NCBI GenBank assembly: GCA_003134785.1
Contig: PLCN01000003.1
Coordinates: 248,001-312,000, forward strand
Reading direction: 5' to 3'
Source of the DNA: Spartobacteria bacterium
Lineage (GTDB): Bacteria; Verrucomicrobiota; Verrucomicrobiia; Chthoniobacterales; UBA10450
Length of the DNA stretch: 64,000 bases
Numbering within the stretch: position 1 is the first letter of the stretch; each line of letters opens with the position of its first letter. The notes beneath the pieces were generated by a model, which saw only the letters and a program-made list of their open reading frames with translations, did not search any database and was not told the origin of the DNA. Made by a program: the position numbers and the translations under genes. Below are positions 16,639-25,357 of the stretch, in pieces.

Positions 16639-17106
16639 ATGAAACAACTTCGCATCCATGAGAGTTCTGCCGGGCGGCGCTTTGAGATTTTGTTAGTAGA
16701 AGACAGTCCCACCGATGTCTTGCTGGCCACGGAAGCTCTGGAGGAAGCGAACGTCGCGAATGATCTTCACGTCGTCCGGGACGGCGTCGCGGCCACCGCC
16801 TTTCTGCATCGAAGCGAACCCTATGCGAATGCGCCGCGGCCCGATCTCATTCTACTCGATTTGAATCTGCCGAGGAAAGATGGCCGCGAACTTCTGGCGG
16901 AGATCAAAGCAGATCCAGGCTTGAGAGAAATTCCGGTCGTGGTTCTGACTACGTCGAAAGCAGATGAGGACGTGGTAAAGTCCTACGTGAACCACGCCAA
17001 TTGCTACATTACCAAGCCAATCGACTTTGAATACTTCGCCCAGGTCGTCGGGCAGGTGGTCTCCTTTTGGTTCGTTGTTGTGACCCTGCCTCCCCGGGCC
17101 GTATAA
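16639..17106 (+). CDS. single-domain response regulator (Rcp1/CheY-like)
   Basis: 155 residues from ATG 16639 ([20 protein letters not shown]). Only a receiver is present: acidic pocket LLVEDSPTD, phospho-Asp in [13 protein letters not shown], Thr/Ser in [10 protein letters not shown], Lys in CYITKPIDF. The [12 protein letters not shown] phrase and FLHR segment are typical of Rcp1-type regulators paired with phytochrome-like or PAS kinases. There is no output domain, so it acts by phosphotransfer or protein contact. The stop is two bases before the start of the kinase gene, indicating one operon. Confidence 0.92.
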   Translation: MKQLRIHESSAGRRFEILLVEDSPTDVLLATEALEEANVANDLHVVRDGVAATAFLHRSEPYANAPRPDLILLDLNLPRKDGRELLAEIKADPGLREIPVVVLTTSKADEDVVKSYVNHANCYITKPIDFEYFAQVVGQVVSFWFVVVTLPPRAV

Positions 17107-17108
17107 GG

Positions 17109-18251
17109 ATGACTTTGCTCGCGATTGCTTTCTGGCAGCTTCAAACTGGAGGGTTAGCTTCACCTGGCGACCTTGGATTGACTTCTCCCCTGGTCATCGC
17201 CAGTTGCATTGCAGGCGTTGGCCTTTTGATTGGAGTTCTTCTCCTCGTTTACCGCGAACGTGCGGAAAGCCTCGGAGTCGCCGGCGCCCTCGCCCAGAAA
17301 TCCGCGGAGTTACACGCCCAAACCAAGACCGCGGTTTGCCTCGCGCGCGAAGTGGAAGCGGCGCGCGCCGAAATGCAAAGAATCAACGAAGTCATGGAAG
17401 GCCGTGTCCTGGAACGCACGTCGGACCTGAGGACTTCGAAAACAGCTTTGCATCGTGAGATCGTCGAGCGCCAGCAGGTCGGCGCCTCCCTGCGCGAGAG
17501 CGAAAGCAACCTGCTGATGGCGCGGGAAGAATTTGAGAAAGACACGGTCACGCACACAGAGGAATTGGAACGGAGCAATCGCGAGCTGGAGCAATTCGCT
17601 TATGTGGCCTCCCATGATTTGCAGGAACCGCTGCGCGCGATTTCGGGTTGCGTGCAGATCTTGGAAAGGCGCTACAAGGATCAGCTCGATGCCCGGGGTC
17701 ATGAGCTGATCGCGCACACCGTAGAGGGCGTAGCGCGTTTAAGAGAATTGATCGAAGGCTTGCTGGCTTATTCCAGGGTCGGCCGGGTCGGCGCGGAAAT
17801 GGAGCCCGTCTCTCTGGAGGATGCGCTAGCCGCAGCGCGGCAGCACTTGGAATGGGCTATCACGGAAACGGGCGCGGTCGTCGAGCACGAAGCACTGCCG
17901 ATGGTTTGCGGGAATCGCGGGCAGCTCGTTCAGTTACTCCAAAACCTGATCGGGAACGCGCTTAAGTATCGCGGCGTCACCGCGCCTCGCGTCCGCATCT
18001 CCGCGCACCAGGAGAGGGAGATGTGGACCATCGCCGTTCGCGACAACGGCATCGGCATCGAGGCGCAATACTTCGACCGCGTCTTCTCCATTTTTCAGCG
18101 GCTACACACGCGCGACGAATATCCCGGCACAGGGATTGGCCTGGCGATCTGCAAGAGGATAGTCGAGCAGGCCGGTGGTGCGATCTGGATCGAATCGGAG
18201 CTCGGAGTAGGATCTACGTTTTACTTCATGCTCTCCGCGGTGGGAACTTGA
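17109..18251 (+). CDS. membrane-anchored sensor histidine kinase
   Basis: 380 residues from ATG 17109, which follows AAGG and the regulator stop; the upstream in-frame start lies inside the regulator gene. One transmembrane segment (LVIASCIAGVGLLIGVLLLVY, about residues 28-48), a long coiled coil (about 55-160, including LERTSDLRTSKTALHREI), then HisKA with phospho-His in YVASHDLQEPLRAISG, N-box NLIGNALKYRG, G1 VRDNGIGIE, F-box VFSIFQRLH and G2 GTGIGLAICK. The SHDLQEPLR box is typical of the phytochrome-like kinases that partner Rcp1 regulators. No periplasmic sensor domain is seen, so input may come through the coiled coil or a partner. Confidence 0.92.
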   Translation: MTLLAIAFWQLQTGGLASPGDLGLTSPLVIASCIAGVGLLIGVLLLVYRERAESLGVAGALAQKSAELHAQTKTAVCLAREVEAARAEMQRINEVMEGRVLERTSDLRTSKTALHREIVERQQVGASLRESESNLLMAREEFEKDTVTHTEELERSNRELEQFAYVASHDLQEPLRAISGCVQILERRYKDQLDARGHELIAHTVEGVARLRELIEGLLAYSRVGRVGAEMEPVSLEDALAAARQHLEWAITETGAVVEHEALPMVCGNRGQLVQLLQNLIGNALKYRGVTAPRVRISAHQEREMWTIAVRDNGIGIEAQYFDRVFSIFQRLHTRDEYPGTGIGLAICKRIVEQAGGAIWIESELGVGSTFYFMLSAVGT

Positions 18252-18281
18252 GAGTTCAAAGAGCGGCGGTTTGGGGACCGT

Positions 18282-19244
18282 TTAGAGCAATTCGTTGAAG
18301 CTTTGGTAGAGCGCGCGGCGAATGCGCTTCGCGGCGTGGTCCGTAACTTCAAAGGGTCTTTCCATCAAGTTAAGGGCAAAAGGAATCAGGGCTGCCTTGC
18401 GGGATGGAAGCTCAATCGCGCCAATGTGGAACGATCGAATTTTTCGAAAGGGCCATCGATCGAAGAGCCACTCGGCTCCATAGGGTGTTTTCCCTTCCAG
18501 AGATCGACCCGCGCTTCGCTCTTTCTCGCCATAGGTGCCCAACTGAATGTCGTGCAACAAAATCCATCCTCCGCCCTGGACATAGGGCGCGAGCCGGAGC
18601 ACATCGAGCAACGGCCAGGGATGGCGGTGATCGGCATCGATAAAGGCGAGACCGAACTCATTAGGCGCAGCCAGGTGGCGCGCGAAATCCGACTCGCGCC
18701 GTGTGTGCACTTGCACAGTGGAGGCAAGATCGGGAATCAGCTCGCGGATTTCAAAACCGATCTTTTTCGTTTCATCGATGCTGCAGTGCGTGTGGACATC
18801 GATGGTCTCCACCGTGATCGCGTCACCGCCTCCGTGCTGACGATGAATGGCAGCGGCGATGATGGCGGTGGAGAAACCGGTCAGGGTCCCGATCTCGATC
18901 ACGCGACGAGGCGCGAGAATGCTAACCAGAGCAGTGAGAAAGAAGTAATCGCGCGAACCAATCCCTCCGGGATAGCGGACATCATCCAGATCCACCATGG
19001 CATGGAGAAAATCGATCTCACCCGCCGCGGGATTCTTCCCAGCGCGGCCTAATTCCGTCGCCAGCGCCGCGTACTTGATCTCGAATTCTTCGAAGGAACG
19101 AAATTCGCCGATATCGAAACATTCGGCCGCGGCAACCGGGCCCGGACTCGTCACCGCGCGATGGAGTTTCCGAACAACTTCGAAACGGCGGCCGGGAGGC
19201 GCTGAGCGAAAGGCCTCTAGATAATGCGCAGGGGAAAGTTTCAA
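18282..19244 (-). CDS. SAM-dependent methyltransferase (Methyltransf_24-like)
   Basis: A protein of 320 residues. Class I fold: motif I VIEIGTLTGFSTAIIA (about residue 117), an acidic strand end in VETIDVHTH, FGLAFIDADHRHPWPLLDVL as motif IV, and YVQGGGWILLHDIQLG. IDADH with HDI is the pattern of small-molecule O-methyltransferases in which the Asp residues bind a metal. The N-terminal 110 residues are helical and unassigned. A short palindromic relic (18257-18283, GAGCGGCGGTTTGGGGACCG) overlaps its end. The substrate is unknown. Confidence 0.82.
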   Translation of the reverse strand: MKLSPAHYLEAFRSAPPGRRFEVVRKLHRAVTSPGPVAAAECFDIGEFRSFEEFEIKYAALATELGRAGKNPAAGEIDFLHAMVDLDDVRYPGGIGSRDYFFLTALVSILAPRRVIEIGTLTGFSTAIIAAAIHRQHGGGDAITVETIDVHTHCSIDETKKIGFEIRELIPDLASTVQVHTRRESDFARHLAAPNEFGLAFIDADHRHPWPLLDVLRLAPYVQGGGWILLHDIQLGTYGEKERSAGRSLEGKTPYGAEWLFDRWPFRKIRSFHIGAIELPSRKAALIPFALNLMERPFEVTDHAAKRIRRALYQSFNELL

Positions 19245-19562
19245 ATGCGCATCAACTCTCGCTACCCGACCCAGGCAAACCTAACGAGCAGTCCAGGTGC
19301 GGCGAAGAAAGACATTGGGAACTGCACGCCATGTTCTTCGGCGTTTCTACTTCGTGACGAAAAACTTGGCGAGCCATTTTCGTTGTTCCGCGCTGAATTT
19401 GCGGCGATCGATCGCGGATGAACTTATGTCACGTGCCCGGCTATCTCCCTAGAAAATAGAATACGTATTTTCGAGCCGTAATTCTACTCATGCTCGATCT
19501 CTCGTCGCCAAACAAATCCCGCGAGCAATACCGCGACCCGGGAACTGGGAGAGGAAGTGGAT
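19245..19562. other. intergenic region between divergent genes
   Basis: About 318 bases between the methyltransferase and the small gene at 19563. Open frames here lack protein-like composition. An AT-richer patch at 19452-19485 (AGAAAATAGAATACGTATTT) may hold a promoter for the downstream gene. Nothing else is evident. Confidence 0.4.
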
Positions 19563-19901
19563 ATGAATCTACCTTATGTATATGAACTCCTGGCCGCGGC
19601 GGACCACGGACGCAACGGCTTCATAAAACTGATCGGCAGTCAGGCCGATCAAGAAGTGCGGCTGATGGCCCGAGCGGGCCTGGTCGAGGCGAGCTTTAAT
19701 GATGGCAAGAAGGGATCGTGCACTTCCATCGATCGCATTTCGCCGGCGGGCCAGACCTTTCTTCGCGCCTTCAAAGACCATCCCATCCCCGACGAAGCGA
19801 CGGTTGCTGAAACATTCACGGCATCGCAGGCGGTGTTGGTGGAAAAATGGAAATCAAACTTCGACGCCGGGCTTCCCAACTTGAAAATAGTGTCGGAATG
19901 A
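19563..19901 (+). CDS. small hypothetical protein
   Basis: 112 residues from ATG 19563, preceded by GAGAGGAAG at good spacing; a GTG six bases upstream is possible. The N-terminal part (MNLPYVYELLAAADHGRNGF, then IKLIGSQADQEVRLMARAGLVEAS) has the look of a winged-helix fold: helix, turn, helix, then a short hairpin (SCTSIDRISPAGQTFLRAF). It could bind DNA, but no family is recognised. Confidence 0.55.
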   Translation: MNLPYVYELLAAADHGRNGFIKLIGSQADQEVRLMARAGLVEASFNDGKKGSCTSIDRISPAGQTFLRAFKDHPIPDEATVAETFTASQAVLVEKWKSNFDAGLPNLKIVSE

Positions 19902-19902
19902 T

Positions 19903-20289
19903 TTAGTTCGAGCGCTTGATTCCCCTCGGGCGTTCGGTTCGGTCAACGGGGCGGCCTCGCGTGTCCGCTCGGGATCGCTGCGAAAATTCGAGATCGAAAG
20001 CTTCATTCGCTTTGGCGACATCTTCCGGAGCGCCGTCAAAATGCAGGACAAGCTGCCGGGCAGGACCGCGCTTGAGCAAGACCGTTAGCCTCACGATCCC
20101 GGCTCCGGCCAGCTTTGATACGATTTGATTTTTGAAAAATTCCGTCACCGGCCGATCGAATCCGCTCGGTCTGAAATCTGTTTTGAAGGTGATCACGTCG
20201 ATTAGCGCGATCCACCCAAATTCGCGGCAAAGCCGGCGAGCTTGTTCGTTCAGGGGGAATGCGACGGCGCCGAGGCTAACGGCTCCCAA
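19903..20289 (-). CDS. hypothetical protein, possibly the 3' half of a frameshifted gene
   Basis: 128 residues from TTG 20289. Composition is protein-like: EQARRLCREFGWIALIDVIT, FFKNQIVSKLAGAGIVRLTV, RQLVLHFDGAPEDVAKANEA. The C-terminal 25 residues are highly charged. The stop is one base from the convergent gene's stop. There is no good start site, and the frame is entered from the end of the gene at 20276-20566 with a 14-base overlap, so a single frameshifted gene is possible. Not recognised. Confidence 0.4.
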   Translation of the reverse strand: MGAVSLGAVAFPLNEQARRLCREFGWIALIDVITFKTDFRPSGFDRPVTEFFKNQIVSKLAGAGIVRLTVLLKRGPARQLVLHFDGAPEDVAKANEAFDLEFSQRSRADTRGRPVDRTERPRGIKRSN

Positions 20290-20566
20290 TCGTCAACGCA
20301 AGGAGTTCCTTGGGTGACCCGACACCGTCGGCCCTTGTCCACGGCACTGGATTCATTTCCTTCGTCTTCACGCCAGATGTGAGGGCGGATTTCGGAAACT
20401 TGATTACCGGAAGGCCAAAAAAATGTCCTTTCGCGTCATGGTTTTCCGCATTGGAGAATAGATGGAGGATTATGAACCACAGCTCCGCTGCGTTCTGCAC
20501 ATCGAAAAATTGTGGAACTTCGGCGAGCATTATTGGTTTGTCCTCTCGCAGAGAGATGATTAACAA
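20276..20566 (-). CDS. hypothetical small protein
   Basis: 96 residues (MLIISLREDKPIMLAEVPQF). VQNAAELWFIILHLFSNAEN is a possible amphipathic helix. The frame ends SPKELLALTIGSR and overlaps the next gene in another frame. Not recognised; it may be the first half of one gene broken by a frameshift. Confidence 0.35.
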   Translation of the reverse strand: MLIISLREDKPIMLAEVPQFFDVQNAAELWFIILHLFSNAENHDAKGHFFGLPVIKFPKSALTSGVKTKEMNPVPWTRADGVGSPKELLALTIGSR

Positions 20567-20603
20567 TCAGGCCACGATATCCTGAGATTAGGAGTCAAAA
20601 CTT

Positions 20604-23600
20604 ATGCCGCTCATCCAACATCGAGTGTTTCGCAGCAGCCTGCTATTGCTTGGTCTTCTTTGTCTGACCCAGGAACGAGTGGACGCAATCTCTTACGGCG
20701 TTAATCTCCTTGTGAACGGGAATGCCGAGAGCGGCTCGAGTTCAGCCTCCGGCAACCCGGTCAGCGTGCCCGGGTGGACGACGAGCAGCGCGTTTACCGT
20801 CATTCCGTACAGCGCTGGGAACGGTTATCCCGGTACCGGGGATCCGGGACCGGCTGATCGCGCGCTGCAGTTCTTCGCCGGCGGGAACAACGCCGCGACC
20901 AGCACTGCCACCCAGGAAATTGATCTCAGCGCCAATGCCGCGGACATCAATCAGGGGAATGTCATCTTTGATCTTTCGGGTTACTTCGGCGGATACCAGT
21001 CGGACAACGACAACGCCCGTCTCAGCGCGACGTTTTTCAATGGCACGGCGAGTCTTGGCATTGCCACGGTTGGTCACGTGACGGCAAAGGACCGCGGCAA
21101 CGCCACCGGCCTGCTCCTTTGCCGCGGCAGCGGAATTGTGCCGGTGAATACGACTCGTGTCGTGCTCACGCAAACGATGACGCGCTTCTCCAACAATTCC
21201 AACGATGGCTACGCCGACAGCCTTTCCTTCATCTGTTCGCTCAAGGCGGGATCGCAAACCACCGCGGAGTCATTCGCCGGAAACGGCACGAGCACGGACG
21301 CGATCGGCCCATGGAGCGACCCTAATCATTGGGTGTCTGCGCACGTGGTGCCGAATAATGCCGGGAACAGTTTCTTCGACGCGACGATCACGGGGTTGAC
21401 GGAGAGCGGCAAACTAAGCAACGAGGACCGGATCATCACCCGGCACGTCGGAGCCGCGAGGCTCGATATTTCCGCGACCGTCTCCAACCTGACGCTGGTC
21501 GATGCCGGCCTGATCGACGACGGTTCCACAACCTTTGGTGCAAACATCCTGACGGTAACCGGCACCACCACCGACCTCTCTTTGCAGAATCAGACTGGTA
21601 GTTTTGACGATCAGACCGAAAATCCCGGGTTCACCGTCACAACCCTGGCAGGCTTCGCCGACGCGATCCTTTCATTAGGCCATTTCACCAATTTTTCTGG
21701 AGCAACCTTAAGCTCGACGATTTTGAAGCTTTCTTCCGGAGAGCCCGCGGCTACGGTGCAATTCACGGGCGCTGATATCGTCACCCTCAACGCCAGCATC
21801 AGTCTCATCGGCTCAAATTGTCATATCATCGACGAAGTTGGAAATGATGCGCTGCGCCATCTCGCCGTCATTGGGACCGGGTCCCTGGGCATTGGGGCTC
21901 TGGATTTCGCGACCGGGGGAGATCTGACCATCAACGGCGGCCTCGGCCTCCTTGACTACGGACTCGATACCAGCTTCACGGTCACCGGCGCGCTCACGAA
22001 CTTCGACCCCGCGACACGAACGTTAAGCGGGGGGAACATCGGCGTGCAAACCTTTCTCTCCTCCACGGCGAATGTCATCTTCCGGTTCAACGGCGCTGAC
22101 ATAGTCAACAACGCCAGCTCGATTAGTATCACCTCTCCCACCGCCAAGATCGTCGATCAGAATGGTCTCGATGCGTTCCGCAACTTCGCCCATAACCTCG
22201 CGGCCGGTGTCGTGAGTTTCACCGACCACAATTTCTCTTCGGCTGGGGCATTCACCAACGACGGCAGCCTGACTGTCAATGGGCAAAGTCTCCCGACTGC
22301 TTTCACCATAAACGGCCCGCTCACGAATCTCGATTCTGCGACCAAAACCTTAACAGGCGGTGTGTTTCGAGTGTTCGGAAGTTTTTCCAATGCTTCCGCA
22401 ACCGGAACGCTCCAGTTCAACGGTGCCGATATCGTCCACAACGCCGCCGACCTTACGCTCGGCGGCGCAGCAACGATCGTCGACCAATCGAGCAACAACG
22501 GTGTGCGGAATTTCGTCGACAACACGAAGGCCGGCACCTTCTCACTCCTCGGCCAGTCTTTTGCCGCGCCCACGGATTTCACCAACGCGGGGACGCTATT
22601 CATCTCGAACTTCGACCCCTCGCTAGTTTTCAGCGTAGCCGGCGGACACAGTTATATCCAAACCGGCGGTGAGACATCTCTCGGAGACAGCGTCATGACC
22701 GCGGACAACGTCCTGATCCAGGGCGGCATCATTCATCACGGCGGCACGATCAACGGTAACGTCAACGTGCAGCGGGGCACGATCGCTCCGACCGGCACCG
22801 GCGGCGGCGGCTTTGTCCAGCTTGGCGGAGTCGGAATCATCGTCGTTCCCGGCAGTTATTTGATTCCCGGGCCGGACAACATGACCATCAATGGTAATCT
22901 CGCGCTCGCCGCCGACGCGCATTACTCGATGATCATTCGCAATAACACGGCGGGCGAATTCGACACGATGAATGTGAGCGGCTCGGCTACTTTCGGGGGA
23001 ACGCTCGATGTTAGTTTGATCAACCACTTCGTCCCGCAACCCGGTGACAGCTTTACCGTCCTCACCGCCGGCCCGCCCATCACCGGCGCGTTCACGAACG
23101 CGCCCAACGGCATCCGTTTCCCCACGACCGATGGCCGCGGTTCCTTCATCGCGACTTACAGCGACAACCACCTCGTGCTTTCCAATTTCGAGACTCATCC
23201 GCCAGATCAGCTTCTTAATATCTCAACGCGCATGCGGGTGCTGGCTTCCGACAATGTGCTTATCGCCGGCTTCATCATCACGGGCACCGATCAGAAGAAG
23301 GTCATCATCCGTGGAATTGGGCCTTCGTTAGGCAAGGTTGGGGTTCAAGGCGCGCTGGCTGATCCGACCCTCGAACTGCATCAAGGTGATACTCTCATCG
23401 CAACGAACGATAACTGGAAAACCAAACCCGACGGATCGAGTCAGCAGGCGGAGATTGAGGCGACCACGATTCCGCCATCGAACGATCTGGAATCGGCGCT
23501 GGTCGCGACGCTTGATCCGGGCGCCTACACCGCCATTCTTGCGGGCCAGAACCAAGGGACCGGAATCGGCGTGGTGGAAGTGTACGATTTGGCCCAGGGC

Positions 23601-23984
23601 GCTAATTCAAAGCTGGCCAACATCGCCACACGCGGATTTGTCGACACGGCCGATAACGCCATGATCGGCGGGTTCATCGTTGGAGGAAGCGGGGGCGGCG
23701 CCGCCCGGGTAATTGTGCGTGCGCGTGGTCCGTCGCTGCCGCTCAGCGGCGCGTTGCAGGATCCAACCCTGGAATTGCACGATGGGAACGGGAACACGAT
23801 CGCGTCGAATGACAATTGGAAAGACAGCCAGCAGGGAGACATTGAAGCGACCACGATCCCGCCGTCGAATGATTTGGAATCAGCGATTGTCGGGACGCTC
23901 GTACCCGGAAACTACACTGCAGTTGTGCGCGGCGTGAACGACGGCACCGGCATCGCCCTGGTCGAAGTTTACAATTTGCAATAG
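20604..23984 (+). CDS. large secreted beta-structure protein with tandem C-terminal module
   Basis: 1126 residues. Signal peptide (VFRSSLLLLGLLCLTQERVDA). Residues about 30-205 form a jelly-roll-like domain (NLLVNGNAESGSSS, VPGWTTSSAF, ALQFFAGG, IDLSANAADINQG, YADSLSFICSL), similar in style to carbohydrate-binding exported proteins. Residues about 210-860 are repeats built on phrases like FNGADIV-N-A and AKIVDQ-G--A-RNF, a right-handed beta-helix look, ending in an autotransporter-like MTINGNLALAADAHYSM. Residues 870-1126 are two copies of a module of about 130 residues: DN-LIAGFII-G, DPTLELH, NDNWK, ATTIPPSNDLESA, PG-YTA-L-G-N-GTG-G-VEVY. The same C-terminus is present on the proteins at 29229 and 39928. 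Probably a cell-surface protein; the target is unknown. Confidence 0.8.
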   Translation: MPLIQHRVFRSSLLLLGLLCLTQERVDAISYGVNLLVNGNAESGSSSASGNPVSVPGWTTSSAFTVIPYSAGNGYPGTGDPGPADRALQFFAGGNNAATSTATQEIDLSANAADINQGNVIFDLSGYFGGYQSDNDNARLSATFFNGTASLGIATVGHVTAKDRGNATGLLLCRGSGIVPVNTTRVVLTQTMTRFSNNSNDGYADSLSFICSLKAGSQTTAESFAGNGTSTDAIGPWSDPNHWVSAHVVPNNAGNSFFDATITGLTESGKLSNEDRIITRHVGAARLDISATVSNLTLVDAGLIDDGSTTFGANILTVTGTTTDLSLQNQTGSFDDQTENPGFTVTTLAGFADAILSLGHFTNFSGATLSSTILKLSSGEPAATVQFTGADIVTLNASISLIGSNCHIIDEVGNDALRHLAVIGTGSLGIGALDFATGGDLTINGGLGLLDYGLDTSFTVTGALTNFDPATRTLSGGNIGVQTFLSSTANVIFRFNGADIVNNASSISITSPTAKIVDQNGLDAFRNFAHNLAAGVVSFTDHNFSSAGAFTNDGSLTVNGQSLPTAFTINGPLTNLDSATKTLTGGVFRVFGSFSNASATGTLQFNGADIVHNAADLTLGGAATIVDQSSNNGVRNFVDNTKAGTFSLLGQSFAAPTDFTNAGTLFISNFDPSLVFSVAGGHSYIQTGGETSLGDSVMTADNVLIQGGIIHHGGTINGNVNVQRGTIAPTGTGGGGFVQLGGVGIIVVPGSYLIPGPDNMTINGNLALAADAHYSMIIRNNTAGEFDTMNVSGSATFGGTLDVSLINHFVPQPGDSFTVLTAGPPITGAFTNAPNGIRFPTTDGRGSFIATYSDNHLVLSNFETHPPDQLLNISTRMRVLASDNVLIAGFIITGTDQKKVIIRGIGPSLGKVGVQGALADPTLELHQGDTLIATNDNWKTKPDGSSQQAEIEATTIPPSNDLESALVATLDPGAYTAILAGQNQGTGIGVVEVYDLAQGANSKLANIATRGFVDTADNAMIGGFIVGGSGGGAARVIVRARGPSLPLSGALQDPTLELHDGNGNTIASNDNWKDSQQGDIEATTIPPSNDLESAIVGTLVPGNYTAVVRGVNDGTGIALVEVYNLQ

Positions 23985-24026
23985 CGATCGTCGCTGAAGA
24001 GGCCGGCAGTCGGCTCCGGGGCAACT

Positions 24027-24101
24027 GGTAGGCGAGACTCCGTCGAGCCGAACTTAACATATGGCGCTAACCGTTCCGGCTCGACGGAGTCTCGCCCTAC
24101 C
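24027..24101. repeat. palindromic element, GGTAGGGCGAGACTCC family
   Basis: 75 bases. The left arm GGTAGGCGAGACTCCGTCGA (24027 on) pairs with the right arm TCGACGGAGTCTCGCCCTAC (ending 24100). The loop is about 27 bases. The same family occurs inside argJ at 63852. Confidence 0.85.
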
Positions 24102-24175
24102 AAAGCGACAACGACTACGAAACGGCCGCAGCCTTGCGGACGAGAGCGAAACATTGAACACTTCGCTTCCAAACC

Positions 24176-25135
24176 ATGCGCATTCTTTCCGGCATCCAAC
24201 CCACGGGCGTTCTTCACATCGGAAATTATTTCGGGATGATGCGGCCGGCGATTGCGCTGCAGGCGCAGGGAGAGGCGTTTTATTTCATCGCCGATTATCA
24301 TGCACTGACCACGATCGATAATCCGGAAACGCTCCGCTCAAACAGCCGGCAGGTCGCGCTGGACTTTCTGGCTTGCGGCCTCGATCCGGATCGCGCTGCG
24401 CTCTTCCGGCAAAGCGATGTGCCGCAAGTGACCGAACTCGCGTGGATTTTATCGACGGTCACGCCCAAAGCTCTTCTCGAGCGCGCGCATTCTTACAAGG
24501 ACAAGATCGCCCGCGGCTTGCCGGCCTCGGCCGGACTGTTCACCTATCCGGTTTTAATGGCGGCTGACATTCTGATTTACGACAGCGACGTGGTGCCGGT
24601 CGGCAAGGACCAGAAGCAGCATCTCGAAATGACGCGCGATATTGCGCTCAAGTTTAACGAGACGTTCAGTGGCGATCTGAAATTGCCAGAGCCGCACATT
24701 CAGCCCGCCACCGAAACGGTTCCCGGGACCGATGGCCAGAAGATGAGCAAGAGCTACGGAAACACGATCGATATTTTCGGCGACGAAAAAGAAACGCGGA
24801 AGCGCGTTATGAGCATCGTGACCGACTCGAGCTCGGTCGAAGCGGCCAAGGATCCGGACAGCTCGACGATTTTCCAGCTCCACTCTTTGTTCGCGACGAA
24901 AGAGGAAACGGCTGCGATGCGCGAGGCGTTTCACCGCGGGGGCATCGGCTACGGCGAATTCAAAAAGCAACTATTCGCGAAGCTCTGGGAATATTTCGAA
25001 CCGATGCGAAAGCGGCGCGCAGAGATTCTCGCCGATCCCAGTTACATCGGTACGGTCCTTAATCGCGGCGCACAGCGCGCGAACGAAATCGCGGGCCAGG
25101 TCATGGCGCGCGTGAGAGAAGCGGTAGGATTGTGA
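24176..25135 (+). CDS. trpS: tryptophanyl-tRNA synthetase
   Basis: A protein of 319 residues, cytoplasmic, that charges tRNA-Trp with tryptophan. Class I signatures: MRILSGIQPTGVLHIGNYFG, with HIGN as the HIGH motif (residues 14-17), FYFIADYHALTTI, the tryptophan-site segment DILIYDSDVVPVGKDQKQHL, and KMSKSYGNTI near residue 189. Length is slightly below the usual 325-335. It is a single-copy housekeeping gene with normal codon use; palindromic elements lie on both sides (24027 and 25141). Confidence 0.97.
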   Translation: MRILSGIQPTGVLHIGNYFGMMRPAIALQAQGEAFYFIADYHALTTIDNPETLRSNSRQVALDFLACGLDPDRAALFRQSDVPQVTELAWILSTVTPKALLERAHSYKDKIARGLPASAGLFTYPVLMAADILIYDSDVVPVGKDQKQHLEMTRDIALKFNETFSGDLKLPEPHIQPATETVPGTDGQKMSKSYGNTIDIFGDEKETRKRVMSIVTDSSSVEAAKDPDSSTIFQLHSLFATKEETAAMREAFHRGGIGYGEFKKQLFAKLWEYFEPMRKRRAEILADPSYIGTVLNRGAQRANEIAGQVMARVREAVGL

Positions 25136-25140
25136 ATCTT

Positions 25141-25292
25141 GGGGAGCGCAGGCTGCCAGCCTGCACATCTCGGCAGCTTGCCGAGACGCTGATGGGCGAC
25201 TTGGGTGCTGAAAGGCATGCAACGTCCTTAAGTGTAGCCGGCAAGCTGCCGGCAAGCTGCCGGCTACTGCAGGCTGGCAGCCTGCGCTCCCC
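25141..25292. repeat. palindromic element, GGGGAGCGCAGGCTGCCAGC family
   Basis: 152 bases with long complementary ends: GGGGAGCGCAGGCTGCCAGC at the left and GCTGGCAGCCTGCGCTCCCC at the right. The centre holds paired CGGCAGCTTGCCG and GGCAAGCTGCCGGC blocks. Further copies are at 57511 and 62940. It lies between trpS and a convergent gene. Confidence 0.88.
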
Positions 25293-25357
25293 AGCAGAAA
25301 ATCGATGCTCTCATATGTGATTCGCGAGTTGTCTTCTGGGTGGCGCACGGCCCGAGG

